Below are positions 26,118 to 34,906 of a stretch of 64,000 nucleotides of DNA, piece after piece; position 1 is the stretch's first letter, and every line of letters begins with the position of its first letter. This stretch comes from Secundilactobacillus silagei JCM 19001. GTDB taxonomy: Bacteria > Bacillota > Bacilli > Lactobacillales > Lactobacillaceae. The stretch covers positions 267,287-331,286 of the forward strand of contig NZ_BCMG01000002.1 of assembly GCF_002217945.1 (NCBI RefSeq), written 5' to 3'. Position numbers and translations under genes: made by a program. A model generated the notes under the pieces. The model was not told the DNA's origin. It was given only the letters and a program-made list of their open reading frames with translations, and made no database searches.

Positions 26118-26573
26118 TTAAGCGGGGTGAGCCTTTTTGACCCGTAAACTTTCATCGATGACGATGGGCTGTCCCGGCAGTTCACAATCACCCGAAACGG
26201 CGGCTTCAGTACCAGCGTCACAAGCAGCGGTGAAGAAACGCACCTTGTAATCGAGCTTTGCCAAATGTCGTTTGGCTTGTGCAATCTGGTCGCGAACGGC
26301 TTGCTGCTGTTGCTTGAAAATATTGAGGCGGGTCTCGAGCGTTGCGTCACCCTGCATCGCTAGTTCGACGAAGTGGCGAATCTCCGAAAGCTGCATCCCC
26401 GTATCTTTCAGGCAGGTGATCAGGTCAAGAAAATCGAGGTTATCATCAGTGAACTCCCGTCTCCCAGAAGGGGCCCGTTTTACGAAGGGCATCAGGCCTT
26501 CGCGGTCATAGTAACGTAGGGTATAGGTGCTTAAGCCAGTCTTTTCAGCAACCTGGCCAATTGAGTATGTCAT
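26118..26573 (-). CDS. MerR-family regulator (AdhR/NmlR-like)
   Basis: This 151-residue transcription factor has the MerR helix-turn-helix start YSIGQVAEKTGLSTYTLRYYDREGL, a wing region, then a coiled-coil dimer helix (about 80-110). Cys54 in TCLKDTGM sits where AdhR/NmlR proteins of Firmicutes have their electrophile-sensing Cys; two further Cys occur near 115 and 128. Its own promoter carries a perfect 18-bp palindrome. It probably activates the aldo/keto reductases at 25066 and 29037 in response to carbonyl or nitrosative stress; that is inference from shared sites. Confidence 0.88.
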   Translation of the reverse strand: MTYSIGQVAEKTGLSTYTLRYYDREGLMPFVKRAPSGRREFTDDNLDFLDLITCLKDTGMQLSEIRHFVELAMQGDATLETRLNIFKQQQQAVRDQIAQAKRHLAKLDYKVRFFTAACDAGTEAAVSGDCELPGQPIVIDESLRVKKAHPA

Positions 26574-26605
26574 GGTGATATGCTCCTTTTTTAGTTTTTA
26601 AATTT

Positions 26606-26636
26606 AGTATAATAGTTAGAGTATACTCTAACTCAA
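26606..26636 (-). promoter_or_regulatory. MerR autoregulatory promoter with perfect palindrome
   Basis: On the minus strand TTGAGT (26631-26636) and TATACT (26606-26611) are 19 bases apart. Between them lies GTTAGAGTATACTCTAAC (26615-26632), a perfect 18-bp palindrome whose ACTCTAAC half stands three bases from the -10, as at the two reductase promoters. Confidence 0.85.
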
Positions 26637-26639
26637 GCT

Positions 26640-27089
26640 GATTTTCGATAGCGGTTAATTCCAGCTTAAAAACGGCTGTTACAAGGAATATTTTTGGAAT
26701 ATTTGAACGGCAATCGTTGCGTCTTTTGGGATAATTTAAGTTGGTTAACCTATTTTATAAACACATTTTACATTTTGTACCAATAATTGCGTAGGACAAC
26801 ATTTTAAGTAAAATTAAACCAAATGTTTCTCAAAAAATGGTACAATTACGTCAATGAATGGGATAGTAATGCGCTTAGTAAACATTAGGGTACTTCCAAA
26901 AACCGAACATTCATTAACAGGTGATATTATTTTTCCAAAAAGTAACTATCATCAAAAAATTATAGTTATTAGTTTTTTAATACTGAAAGCTAGTGGTAGT
27001 TCGTTGAATATGCAATATATTAATTAGAAAATATACTAATAATAGATTAATCAACGAATGTAAACTATTTAAAAGGATGGCATACAAAT
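26640..27089. other. AT-rich intergenic region ahead of the AP2-domain gene
   Basis: This stretch is clearly more AT-rich than its surroundings. TTCGTTGA (27000-27007) and TCAACGAA (27051-27058) form an inverted repeat enclosing very AT-rich sequence just before the gene; it could be an operator. No RNA gene or other open frame was recognised. Confidence 0.5.
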
Positions 27090-27587
27090 ATGAGCAAAAG
27101 AATCGACTTAACCAACCAGCGCTTTGGCCGGCTGGTGGTCCTTAAATATTATGGCAATAACGCAGCGAATTCCAATGCAATGTGGTTATGCCAGTGTGAT
27201 TGCGGCAATAAAACGGTGGTTGATGGTGTCCGTTTACGGTCACACATCACCAAAAGCTGTGGCTGTCTAAGACGAGATCTTTCAAGCAAGCGGGTCTATA
27301 AAAACCCTAAGTTTGTGGATTACATGGGTCGCTCTGACCAACTACGGGATGAAAATGGTGTTTCACTGAGTTCAATCTCAGAATCTGCCCGTAATAAAAG
27401 CGGGGTCATTGGGGTTTCCTTTGACCGGCAGACGGGTAAGTGGTTTGCCCGCTTAATGATCGACCACAAATACGTTTTACTGAAGAGCTTTAAAACGATC
27501 ACTGAAGCGATTGAAGCGCGGCGAGAAGCTGAAGAAATGTATCTGGGAATCACACGTAAGCGCGTTGAAGAACCGGAAAACGTTTAA
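27090..27587 (+). CDS. Zinc-ribbon plus AP2 DNA-binding domain protein
   Basis: The 165-residue protein has an N-terminal module with CQCDCG (Cys 34, 36, 38) and SCGCL (Cys 57, 59), probably binding zinc. A C-terminal AP2-like domain (about 103-150) starts SGVIGVSFDRQTGKWFARL and continues KSFKTITEAIEARREAE. Such domains occur in phage regulators and in HNH homing endonucleases, but no HNH motif is present here. AAAAGGATGG precedes the ATG. The gene stands alone in AT-rich flanks, so transfer by a phage or mobile element is likely. Role unknown; a DNA-binding function is inferred. Confidence 0.8.
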   Translation: MSKRIDLTNQRFGRLVVLKYYGNNAANSNAMWLCQCDCGNKTVVDGVRLRSHITKSCGCLRRDLSSKRVYKNPKFVDYMGRSDQLRDENGVSLSSISESARNKSGVIGVSFDRQTGKWFARLMIDHKYVLLKSFKTITEAIEARREAEEMYLGITRKRVEEPENV

Positions 27588-28084
27588 CGTATAAAAGAGT
27601 AAAATCGGTGATTTGAGTGTGTGACGAAACGCGGTAGATTCCAGAATTTAACCTAAATAAGGCCTATTTCGATGAACTTTATCGGAATAGGCCTTATTTA
27701 GGTTAAATGGCCGGAAGCTGAGTTTTGGCGCACTATTAGGCCATATCGAAGGAGTGTACATATTAGGATACTTATCAACATCGACCTATGACACAGGTTA
27801 TTTTTAATTGTACTGAGTGTTATTTATTGAAAATAGGTAATCTATGTAATTTAATTAACTTTAATAATTGTAAATTGATGTTATTTATTTAAAGTGTTGT
27901 ACATCATACTATTGGTGATATATAAGTGATTAAACAATATGATTTAGCTTTCATTAATTTTAAGATTATTGAATGAATTAATGAAAATGCTGATTTTGTG
28001 AATAAAAGTACTATCTTTTTGAGCAAAAAGCAGGTATACTCTTAATTAACATCAACTGATGTAATTCTACGGAGGTGCTTAATT
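27588..28084. other. Intergenic region with one long hairpin
   Basis: About 500 bases without a gene. It holds the hairpin at 27647-27707; the remainder (about 27780-28060) is strongly AT-rich. TATACT at 28035-28040 may be the -10 of the alcohol dehydrogenase gene, but no good -35 is seen. Confidence 0.5.
27647..27707. terminator. Long perfect hairpin, probable terminator
   Basis: A 27-bp stem (27647-27673 with 27681-27707, one G-T wobble) has a 7-base loop. The AAGGCCTATT core is shared with the hairpin at 15532-15593. A-rich and T-rich ends allow termination on either strand. Confidence 0.7.
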
Positions 28085-28843
28085 ATGACAGATCGTTTAA
28101 AGGGTAAAGTTGCAATTGTTACTGGTGGTACGCTGGGTATTGGCTTAGGGATCGCTAAGCGGTTTGTGGATGAGGGCGCAAAAGTCGTCATTACGGGTCG
28201 GCATGCGGATGTTGGTGAAAAGGCAGCCAAGAGCATCGGTGGCCCAGATGTGATTCGTTTCATCAAACACGATGCTGCTGATGAAGCTGGCTGGACGGAC
28301 TTATTTGATGAAACTGAAAAGGCGTTTGGCCCGGTTTCAACGTTGGTTAACAATGCCGGAATTGCAGTTAGCAAGAGCATTGAGAACACAACCACTGAAG
28401 AATGGCATAAACTCTTATCCGTTAACTTAGATGGTGTCTTCTTTGGCACCCGGCTTGCCATTCAGCGGATGAAGAACAAGAACCTGGGCGCTTCAATCAT
28501 TAACATGTCCTCAATTGAAGGCTTTATTGGCGATCCTGATCTAGGGGCTTATAACGCTTCTAAAGGGGCCGTTCGGATCATGTCTAAATCAGCAGCTTTA
28601 GACTGTGCCTTAAAGGACTATGGTGTGCGGGTTAACACGGTTCACCCAGGATACATTAAGACGCCGTTAGTTGATGATCTAGAGGGTGCCGAAGAAGCTA
28701 TGTCGCAACGCACTAAGACACCAATGGGCCACATTGGTGAACCGGACGATATTGCCTACATGTGCGTTTATCTAGCTTCCAATGAATCGAAGTTCGCCAC
28801 TGGTTCAGAATTTGTGGTTGATGGTGGTTACACCGCTCAATAA
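28085..28843 (+). CDS. (R)-specific NADP-dependent alcohol dehydrogenase (short-chain dehydrogenase)
   Basis: This 252-residue protein matches, from memory, the well-studied (R)-alcohol dehydrogenase of Levilactobacillus brevis over most of its length: TGGTLGIGLGIA, ITGRHADVGEKAAKS, LVNNAGIAVSKS, MSSIEGFIGDPDLGAYNASKG with the Ser-Tyr-Lys catalytic residues, and the C-terminus VVDGGYTAQ whose final Gln helps bind magnesium in that enzyme. ITGRH points to NADP(H). It reduces ketones to (R)-alcohols in the cytoplasm; the natural substrate is unclear. GGAGGTGCTTAATT precedes the ATG. Confidence 0.95.
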   Translation: MTDRLKGKVAIVTGGTLGIGLGIAKRFVDEGAKVVITGRHADVGEKAAKSIGGPDVIRFIKHDAADEAGWTDLFDETEKAFGPVSTLVNNAGIAVSKSIENTTTEEWHKLLSVNLDGVFFGTRLAIQRMKNKNLGASIINMSSIEGFIGDPDLGAYNASKGAVRIMSKSAALDCALKDYGVRVNTVHPGYIKTPLVDDLEGAEEAMSQRTKTPMGHIGEPDDIAYMCVYLASNESKFATGSEFVVDGGYTAQ

Positions 28844-28960
28844 AATAAACTTAATGATGATTATTAAAACTTTCAGTAAGGCCAATTCGTTTTCGAACTG
28901 GTCTTTTTTCGTTCTTGCTAACTATAGAAACTCTGGCTTAGATATTTTAAATGATGTTTC

Positions 28961-28991
28961 TTGACTTACACCCCACTCTAACTTCTATAAT
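28961..28991 (+). promoter_or_regulatory. MerR-type promoter with 19-bp spacer
   Basis: TTGACT (28961-28966) and TATAAT (28986-28991) are 19 bases apart. The spacer ends in ACTCTAACTTC, identical to the promoter at 25004-25034. The left half of the dyad is degenerate. Confidence 0.82.
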
Positions 28992-29036
28992 TAAGGCAAG
29001 CTTAAGAATAAATCGTGTGATGAAGGGGAGCTTACT

Positions 29037-30014
29037 ATGAATTATCGTACACTTGGAAAAACTGGGTTTAACATTAGTGACGTTTCTTTAGGGACTTGGC
29101 AGCTTGGCGGCAAATGGGGCGCACCATTTGATATTGACGATGCCAATGCAACCTTGGAAGAAGCCTATGAACAAGGTGTCAACTTCTTTGATACTGCCGA
29201 TGGCTATCAGGGCGGCAACAGTGAAAAAGCGGTGGGGGCGTTTGTTAAGGCGCATCCAGACGTTCACTTTACAACTAAGATTGGCCGTAAAGAAGAACCG
29301 TTGAGCACGGAACACTTTAATCCGGAACATCTCACCCGCTACGTGGACGAGTCATTGTCTAACATGGGCTTAGAAGCTTTGGATCTCGTGTTGCTCCACT
29401 GTCCGCCAATGTCGATCTATTACACACCGGAAACCTTCTTCACGTTGGATAAGCTGAAGAAAGCTGGTAAGATTAAGAACTACGGTGTCAGTGTTGAACG
29501 GGTTGAAGAAGCTATCAAAGCGATGGATTATGACGTTTCAGCCGTTGAAATCATCTTCAACATGTTCCGTCTGCGCCCATCAAAGTTATTCTTTGACCTC
29601 GCCAAGAAGAACAACGTGGGCATTTTAGCCCGAGTTCCATTAGCTAGTGGTTTACTGACTGGTAAGTTCACTGCTGATACGAAGTTTGGCAAAGAAGATC
29701 AGCGGACCACTAACCGGAATGGCGAGCTCTTTGATAAGGGTGAAACTTTCTCTGGCGTGAACTATTTGACTGGGGTCAAGGCTGCCCAAGAATTGAAGCA
29801 GCGGCTTGGTACGGATAATTTAGCCGCCACTGCACTGCGTTATATCTTGATGTTTGACGCCGTTACTGCTGCTATTCCTGGTGCCAGTTCACCAGAACAG
29901 ATCGAACGCAACACGGTTGCCTCAGATCTGCCAGCCCTAAAGCCTGAACAAATGCAGGTCGTTCAAGATGTTTATGATCAATACATTAAAAACCCGGTTG
30001 ATTATCTCTGGTAA
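29037..30014 (+). CDS. Aldo/keto reductase
   Basis: This is a 325-residue NADPH-dependent reductase. It has LGTWQLGGKWG near the start, NFFDTADGYQGGNSE with the catalytic Asp and Tyr, FTTKIGRKEE with the Lys, and LVLLHCPP with the His. IPGASSPEQIERN near the end binds the cofactor phosphate. It belongs to the general YhdN/Tas-like group. AAGGGGAGC precedes the ATG. Its MerR-type promoter shares the ACTCTAAC site with the reductase at 25066 and merR, so the three are probably one regulon. Confidence 0.9.
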   Translation: MNYRTLGKTGFNISDVSLGTWQLGGKWGAPFDIDDANATLEEAYEQGVNFFDTADGYQGGNSEKAVGAFVKAHPDVHFTTKIGRKEEPLSTEHFNPEHLTRYVDESLSNMGLEALDLVLLHCPPMSIYYTPETFFTLDKLKKAGKIKNYGVSVERVEEAIKAMDYDVSAVEIIFNMFRLRPSKLFFDLAKKNNVGILARVPLASGLLTGKFTADTKFGKEDQRTTNRNGELFDKGETFSGVNYLTGVKAAQELKQRLGTDNLAATALRYILMFDAVTAAIPGASSPEQIERNTVASDLPALKPEQMQVVQDVYDQYIKNPVDYLW

Positions 30015-30041
30015 TTAATGCTGTATTGGCAAATTAAAAGG

Positions 30042-30085
30042 AGTCTGACTGACTAGTCATTATTGATTGGTCATTCAGGCTTTTT
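30042..30085 (+). terminator. Probable intrinsic terminator
   Basis: AGTCTGA.TGACTAG pairs imperfectly with TTGGTCATTCAGGCT and is followed by TTTTTGTTTT. It ends the aldo/keto reductase gene. Confidence 0.65.
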
Positions 30086-30239
30086 GTTTTGGCTAAGTTA
30101 GCGATGTTTCAGCATCATCTGGTGTCTTAACGGCAGCTGTTAGTGAAATAGGTGCGGTTGAGATGCTCTAAGAAAGTGGTAAAGTAAGAGTGTAGGGCCG
30201 GGCTTTGCCTTACAAGAACGGTTAAGTTAGAGAAAATAG

Positions 30240-30249
30240 AAAGCGCTTT
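30240..30249 (+). promoter_or_regulatory. cre-like palindrome ahead of the alpha-galactosidase gene
   Basis: AAAGCGCTTT is the palindromic core of a CcpA cre box. It lies 46 bases ahead of the TTG start codon and predicts catabolite repression. The promoter itself is not clear. Confidence 0.65.
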
Positions 30250-30294
30250 AAAAAGATTGATCAGCAATACATATCTTGAAAGGGGTAACAAATA

Positions 30295-32520
30295 TTGGCA
30301 ATTCACGTTGACGAAACGCACCAAACATTTCATTTACAAACGGACCACACGAGTTATATTTTTCAGGTTTTGGCACACGGTATTTTAGGACAGGTTTACT
30401 ATGGTAAGAAAATTCACGTCGAGCCGCAATATAACCATCTATTAAAGCGGGAATTGAAGACGGCGACCCCAGCTTATTCGCTGGATGAACCCGATTTTCA
30501 AATAGGGGCGATCAGACAGGAATATTCCGATACTGGCACTGGTGATTATCGCCGGCCGGCTTATCAAGTGACCCAGTCAAATGGCAGTCGTATTACGGAC
30601 TTTCAATATGATCATTATGAGGTCGTCTCCGGCAAAAAACGGCTAAAGGGGCTGCCTTCAACCTTTGATGATACTGAAGATGACGCTGAAACGCTGACCG
30701 TGCATTTAACGGATGACTTGATTCAGCTGGAACTAGAACTCAACTATACCGTCTTTCCGCACCAAGACGTGATTGTCCGCAGTGCCAACTTTAAGAATCA
30801 CGGCACTGAATCGGTAACGTTAAACGCTGCTCACAGTGCGCAGTTAGATCTGCCAGATAAGCAGTATGATCTGGTGCAGTTCGCTGGGACCTGGGCCCGG
30901 GAACGCCATTTGGTCCGGACACCGCTGCGGGCTGGCCTTCAAGCCATTGATTCTGTGCGAACAACTTCCAGTCACCAGGAAAATCCGTTCATGATGCTGG
31001 CACGGCCCAACACGACCGATGATGCTGGTGAAGTCTTTGGGTTTAACCTGATTTATTCCGGCGACTTCTTAGACCAAGTTGAAGTTGATCAGTGGAATAC
31101 CAGCCGGGTATTAGTCGGCATCAATCCAGACGAATTTGAGTGGCAACTGGAGCCAGCCAAAGAATTTCAAACGCCAGAAGCAGTGATGACCTATACGGCG
31201 GATGGGATGAATCAACTCAGTCAGCAATTAGCTGCCTTTTATGAGGAACACTTAGTTAACGCCAAGTACAAGCGCATGGAGCGCCCAATTCTAGTGAACA
31301 ACTGGGAAGCCACTTACTTTGATTTTACCGATAAAAAACTGATGCCGATCGTTAAACAGGCCAAGAAGCTTGGTATCGAGATGTTTGTTTTGGATGACGG
31401 CTGGTTTGGTCACCGGAACGATGATAAGTCGTCACTAGGGGATTGGTTTGCCGACCTCAAAAAGCTGCCAAAGGGGATCAGTACCTTTGCTGATGAAGTT
31501 CACGATTTAGGCTTAAAGTTTGGTCTCTGGTTTGAACCAGAAATGATTTCCATCGATAGCAAGCTGTACCAAAAACACCCTGACTGGATGATTCACACGC
31601 CTAAACGTCGTGCCACTCCGGAACGTAACCAGTACGTCCTCGATTTTAGCCGGCCAGAAGTGGTGGATTACATCTATAAAATGATGAGCAAGGTGATCAA
31701 AGAAACCAAGCTGGATTATATTAAATGGGATATGAACCGTTATATCACAGAAATGTACAGCACAGCCTTACCAGCCGACCGCCAGTTAGAGATGCCGCAC
31801 CGCTATATTCTCGGTGTTTATAACCTCTATGCCCGCTTAACTCAGGCGTATCCGGATGTTTTGTTTGAATCCTGTGCATCCGGCGGTGGCCGTTTTGATC
31901 TTGGGATGATGTATTATGCGCCTCAAGCCTGGGCTAGTGACGATACGGATGCTGCCGAACGAATGAAGGTTCAGTTCGGGACTAGTTACGGTTATCCGCA
32001 GTCCATGATGGGATCACACGTTTCCGCTGTGCCTAACGAACAGACTGGGCGGATTACGCCACTGGAAACTCGGGCTAACGTTGCCTTTTATGGCGCCTTT
32101 GGGTATGAATTAGATATTTCCAAGATGTCGGATGCAGAAAAACAGGCCGTTAAAAAGCAGGTCGCCTTTTACAAGCAGCACCGGGCTTTGTATCAGTTCG
32201 GTAAATTATACCGGCTGGACAGTCCATTTAACGGTGATGGCAACGTGATGAGCTGGGTCGTAGTTGATGACGATCAAGATCACGCCATTGCCACCCGGTA
32301 TCAACTGCTGAACCATCCCAACGCACCGTACGAACGGCTCTATTTGCGGGGGTTAGATCCCGACAAACAGTACCGCGTGAATGACAGTGACGAAACCTAT
32401 TACGGTGATGAATTGATGAATGCCGGTTTATTTATCGGCAGTGAATTTGACGAGGACGCGGACGTTAAAAAGTCCGTGGACTTCAGCTCACGCCGCTTTA
32501 TGATCGATGTTGCTAAGTAA
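30295..32520 (+). CDS. aga: Alpha-galactosidase (GH36)
   Basis: Hydrolyses alpha-1,6-galactosides such as melibiose and raffinose in the cytoplasm. The 741-residue protein has the GH36 N-terminal beta domain, then VNNWEATYFDF, FVLDDGWFGHRNDD, LKFGLWFEPEMIS, DYIKWDMNRYIT with the nucleophile Asp, and ESCASGGGRFDLGMMYY followed by WASDDTDAAER with the acid/base Asp. Length is typical. The start is TTG 30295, nine bases after AAAGGGG. With lacLM and the GPH symporter at 51073 it makes up a galactoside-using set; all carry cre sites. Confidence 0.95.
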   Translation: MAIHVDETHQTFHLQTDHTSYIFQVLAHGILGQVYYGKKIHVEPQYNHLLKRELKTATPAYSLDEPDFQIGAIRQEYSDTGTGDYRRPAYQVTQSNGSRITDFQYDHYEVVSGKKRLKGLPSTFDDTEDDAETLTVHLTDDLIQLELELNYTVFPHQDVIVRSANFKNHGTESVTLNAAHSAQLDLPDKQYDLVQFAGTWARERHLVRTPLRAGLQAIDSVRTTSSHQENPFMMLARPNTTDDAGEVFGFNLIYSGDFLDQVEVDQWNTSRVLVGINPDEFEWQLEPAKEFQTPEAVMTYTADGMNQLSQQLAAFYEEHLVNAKYKRMERPILVNNWEATYFDFTDKKLMPIVKQAKKLGIEMFVLDDGWFGHRNDDKSSLGDWFADLKKLPKGISTFADEVHDLGLKFGLWFEPEMISIDSKLYQKHPDWMIHTPKRRATPERNQYVLDFSRPEVVDYIYKMMSKVIKETKLDYIKWDMNRYITEMYSTALPADRQLEMPHRYILGVYNLYARLTQAYPDVLFESCASGGGRFDLGMMYYAPQAWASDDTDAAERMKVQFGTSYGYPQSMMGSHVSAVPNEQTGRITPLETRANVAFYGAFGYELDISKMSDAEKQAVKKQVAFYKQHRALYQFGKLYRLDSPFNGDGNVMSWVVVDDDQDHAIATRYQLLNHPNAPYERLYLRGLDPDKQYRVNDSDETYYGDELMNAGLFIGSEFDEDADVKKSVDFSSRRFMIDVAK

Positions 32521-32531
32521 CTTAAGTATAG

Positions 32532-32575
32532 AAAAGTCCGCTTGTCAGTCGCATTGACTGATAAGCGGACTTTTT
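32532..32575. terminator. Bidirectional terminator
   Basis: AAAAGTCCGCTT.TCAGTC pairs with GACTGA.AAGCGGACTTTTT between the convergent alpha-galactosidase and YghZ-like genes. Confidence 0.88.
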
Positions 32576-32591
32576 CAGTTGTTTTAAACGA

Positions 32592-33602
32592 TTAGGCCCA
32601 GTCGATTGAACCTTGTTTACCTAAAATGTCATCAATCGTCTTTAGTTCTTCATCAGAAAATTCAAGATGATCCAGTGCTTTGACGTTGTCGACTAACTGC
32701 TGTGGCCGGCTGGCACCGACTAAGACGCTGGCCAGTTCGGGTTTACGTAAGTTCCAGGCTAAGGCCATTTCAGCTAAGGTCTGGTGGCGTGATTCAGCGA
32801 CTTCGTTTAAGGCTTTGACGGTCTTTAAGGTTTCTTCAACTTGCTTGGGTTCCAAGAAGGGACTGGTCGATTTAGCCGCCCGTGAATTCTTGGGGATCCC
32901 GTTCAGATACTTATCCGTCAACAGGCCCTGGCAAAGTGAACTAAAACCAGCCGCTGCTTTATGGTACTTTTTCAAAACGGGGAAGAGGTCTTTTTCCACA
33001 CCGCGGTTGAACATGTTATAGCGTGGCTGATGAACCACGAACGGCGTATGCATATCCTCAAAGCATTTAATAATCGCTTCGGTTTGGGCACCGCTGTAGT
33101 TGGAAATACCAACGTACAGCGCTTTACCTTCACGCACCAGACTATCCAGTGCCTGAGCGGTTTCATACACGTTAGTTTCCGGGTCGGCACGGTGGCTGTA
33201 GAAAATGTCCACGTAGTCTAAGCCCATGCGTTTGAGACTTTGATCAGCACTGGCAATGATCGACTTGCGCGAGCCCCAGTTACCATAAGGGCCATCCCAC
33301 ATTTCGTAACCGGCCTTGCTGGCAATCACCATCTCATCACGATAGGGTTTCATATCAGTGGCCATGATCCGGCCGAAGTTTTCTTCGGCGCTGCCGGGTT
33401 CAGGACCGTAATTATTAGCTAAATCAAAATAGGTAATACCGAGATCAAAGGCTTGCTGCACGATCGCCCGTTGATTCTCATAAGCATCGACACTGCCAAA
33501 GTTGTGCCAGAGGCCTAAACCGATGGCGGACAGCTTTAAGCCACTGTCGCCAAGCCGGTTATAGACCATGTTGTCATAACGTTTGGGATTTGCTTCATAC
33601 AT
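32592..33602 (-). CDS. Aldo/keto reductase, YghZ type (glyceraldehyde 3-phosphate/methylglyoxal reductase-like)
   Basis: This 336-residue reductase matches YghZ of E. coli: YNRLGDSGLKLSAIGLGLWHNFG at the start, ITYFDLANNYGPEPGSAEENFG with catalytic Asp and Tyr, IASKAGYEMWDGPYGNWGSRKS with the Lys, and VDIFYSHRADP with the His. YghZ reduces L-glyceraldehyde 3-phosphate and methylglyoxal; here the substrate is inferred from the family. GGAGGTACAGTAC precedes the ATG. No MerR-type promoter is seen, unlike two other reductases in the window. Confidence 0.9.
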   Translation of the reverse strand: MYEANPKRYDNMVYNRLGDSGLKLSAIGLGLWHNFGSVDAYENQRAIVQQAFDLGITYFDLANNYGPEPGSAEENFGRIMATDMKPYRDEMVIASKAGYEMWDGPYGNWGSRKSIIASADQSLKRMGLDYVDIFYSHRADPETNVYETAQALDSLVREGKALYVGISNYSGAQTEAIIKCFEDMHTPFVVHQPRYNMFNRGVEKDLFPVLKKYHKAAAGFSSLCQGLLTDKYLNGIPKNSRAAKSTSPFLEPKQVEETLKTVKALNEVAESRHQTLAEMALAWNLRKPELASVLVGASRPQQLVDNVKALDHLEFSDEELKTIDDILGKQGSIDWA

Positions 33603-33770
33603 GTACTGTACCTCCTAATTTAAATGAGTAACCGATTACATTATAACGCATTTTTAAATCAGCATTAACAGTTAGCTCAAAGCTGTGAAGCCCGTTAAAT
33701 CAGTTCTTGACACGCTTATAGCGAACCCGTAAGATAAATTCATTAGTGAAAAAATAAGGGGATGATAAGA

Positions 33771-34478
33771 ATGACTTCAGACTTAGATACTAGATCGGCG
33801 CTGCAAGAAACCTTACCAACCGTTTTTGGTTATATCGGGATTGCCTTAGCCTTTGGGATTACAGCCAAAGCTAATGGGCTTAGCGTTTTAGAAATCTTGT
33901 TAATGTCTTTAATTACATATGCAGGTTCAGCCGAATTTGTGATCGTCAGTTTGATTGCGCTGCACGCGGGGGTTGGTTCAATTGTGCTGTCCGTTTTCTT
34001 AGTGAACGCGCGGATGATTTTGATGAGTACGGTGGTGGCACCCTATTTGTCGCATGAAAGTATGGCCAAAAACATCTGGGCGGGCACCTTGCTGACGGAT
34101 GAGACTTTTGCGCTGAGTATGAACAAACTCAATTATACCGGCCGAAAATTGAATTTCCGCTGGCTGGATACGGCCAATTTGTTTGCTTACTTGGTTTGGG
34201 CATTTGCCTCTGCAGTGGGTGGCATGCTGGGTAATCTCATTAATAATCCGGAAAAATACGGGTTCAGCTTTGCGCTAGTGGCCATGTTTATTGGTCTGTT
34301 ATACTTGCAGATGATCTCAGACCGGACGATCAAGTTGCTGGTCCAAGTCCTTGTGATCTTATTTGTCGTCGTGCTCATGTATTTGGGCATGCGGTGGTTA
34401 CCGCAAAATGGGCTGTTATTAGTCGTAACCTTACTGGGCTGCGCGTTTGGGGTGGTGTTAAAACATGGCATTAAGTAG
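33771..34478 (+). CDS. azlC: Branched-chain amino-acid exporter, large subunit
   Basis: AzlC with AzlD exports branched-chain amino acids and analogues across the membrane. The protein of about 235 residues has ALQETLPTVFGYIGIALAFGI near the start, TYAGSAEFVIVSLI and FLVNARMILMSTVVAPYL, all typical of AzlC, with some seven hydrophobic segments. ATG 33771, nine bases after AAGGGG, is preferred to 33762. The last 14 bases overlap azlD, indicating translational coupling. It fits with other branched-chain amino-acid functions in the window. Confidence 0.92.
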   Translation: MTSDLDTRSALQETLPTVFGYIGIALAFGITAKANGLSVLEILLMSLITYAGSAEFVIVSLIALHAGVGSIVLSVFLVNARMILMSTVVAPYLSHESMAKNIWAGTLLTDETFALSMNKLNYTGRKLNFRWLDTANLFAYLVWAFASAVGGMLGNLINNPEKYGFSFALVAMFIGLLYLQMISDRTIKLLVQVLVILFVVVLMYLGMRWLPQNGLLLVVTLLGCAFGVVLKHGIK

Positions 34479-34791
34479 TTATGTATTACTGGTGATTCTC
34501 GGTAGCGGACTAGTGACCTGGTTATCACGGGTCGTGCCGTTTATCCTGTTAAAGCAGTTTAAGCTGCCCAAAATTATCGTGAACTTTCTCGGCTTCGTCC
34601 CGATCTGTATTATGACGGCGCTGTGGATGGAGAGTTTATTTATTCAGCATCTCGGTCAGTTTCCCAGCCTCAATGTACCCAATGCGCTGGCCAGTATTCC
34701 AACCTTGATCAGCGCGATGATCAGCAAAAACTTATTGGTTATTGTCATCGTCGGCGTGATCTCGCTGGCTGTCGTTAATTTATTGATTTAG
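34465..34791 (+). CDS. azlD: Branched-chain amino-acid exporter, small subunit
   Basis: This 108-residue protein with four hydrophobic segments is the usual partner of AzlC. LVTWLSRVVPFILLKQFKLPKIIVNFLGFVPICIM-type sequence (34510-34615), with the PFILLK and LGFVPICIMTALW parts, is typical of the family. The ATG lies inside the azlC stop region in another frame, so translation is probably coupled. No terminator separates it from the DUF975 gene that follows, but that gene may have its own promoter. Confidence 0.9.
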   Translation: MALSSYVLLVILGSGLVTWLSRVVPFILLKQFKLPKIIVNFLGFVPICIMTALWMESLFIQHLGQFPSLNVPNALASIPTLISAMISKNLLVIVIVGVISLAVVNLLI

Positions 34792-34906
34792 ATTGTTTGC
34801 TTATACTTTAATTACTATTAAATTGACACATTTCTGTAATATTAGTATACTCATTTTGGAGTGTTCGGTTTGCATGACGAACCAATTTGAGAGGAGATTT
34901 TCCATT

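Noticed and set aside
30127..30333. 68-codon open frame on the minus strand
   Set aside because: It overlaps the cre box, promoter region and start of the alpha-galactosidase gene, without a ribosome site.
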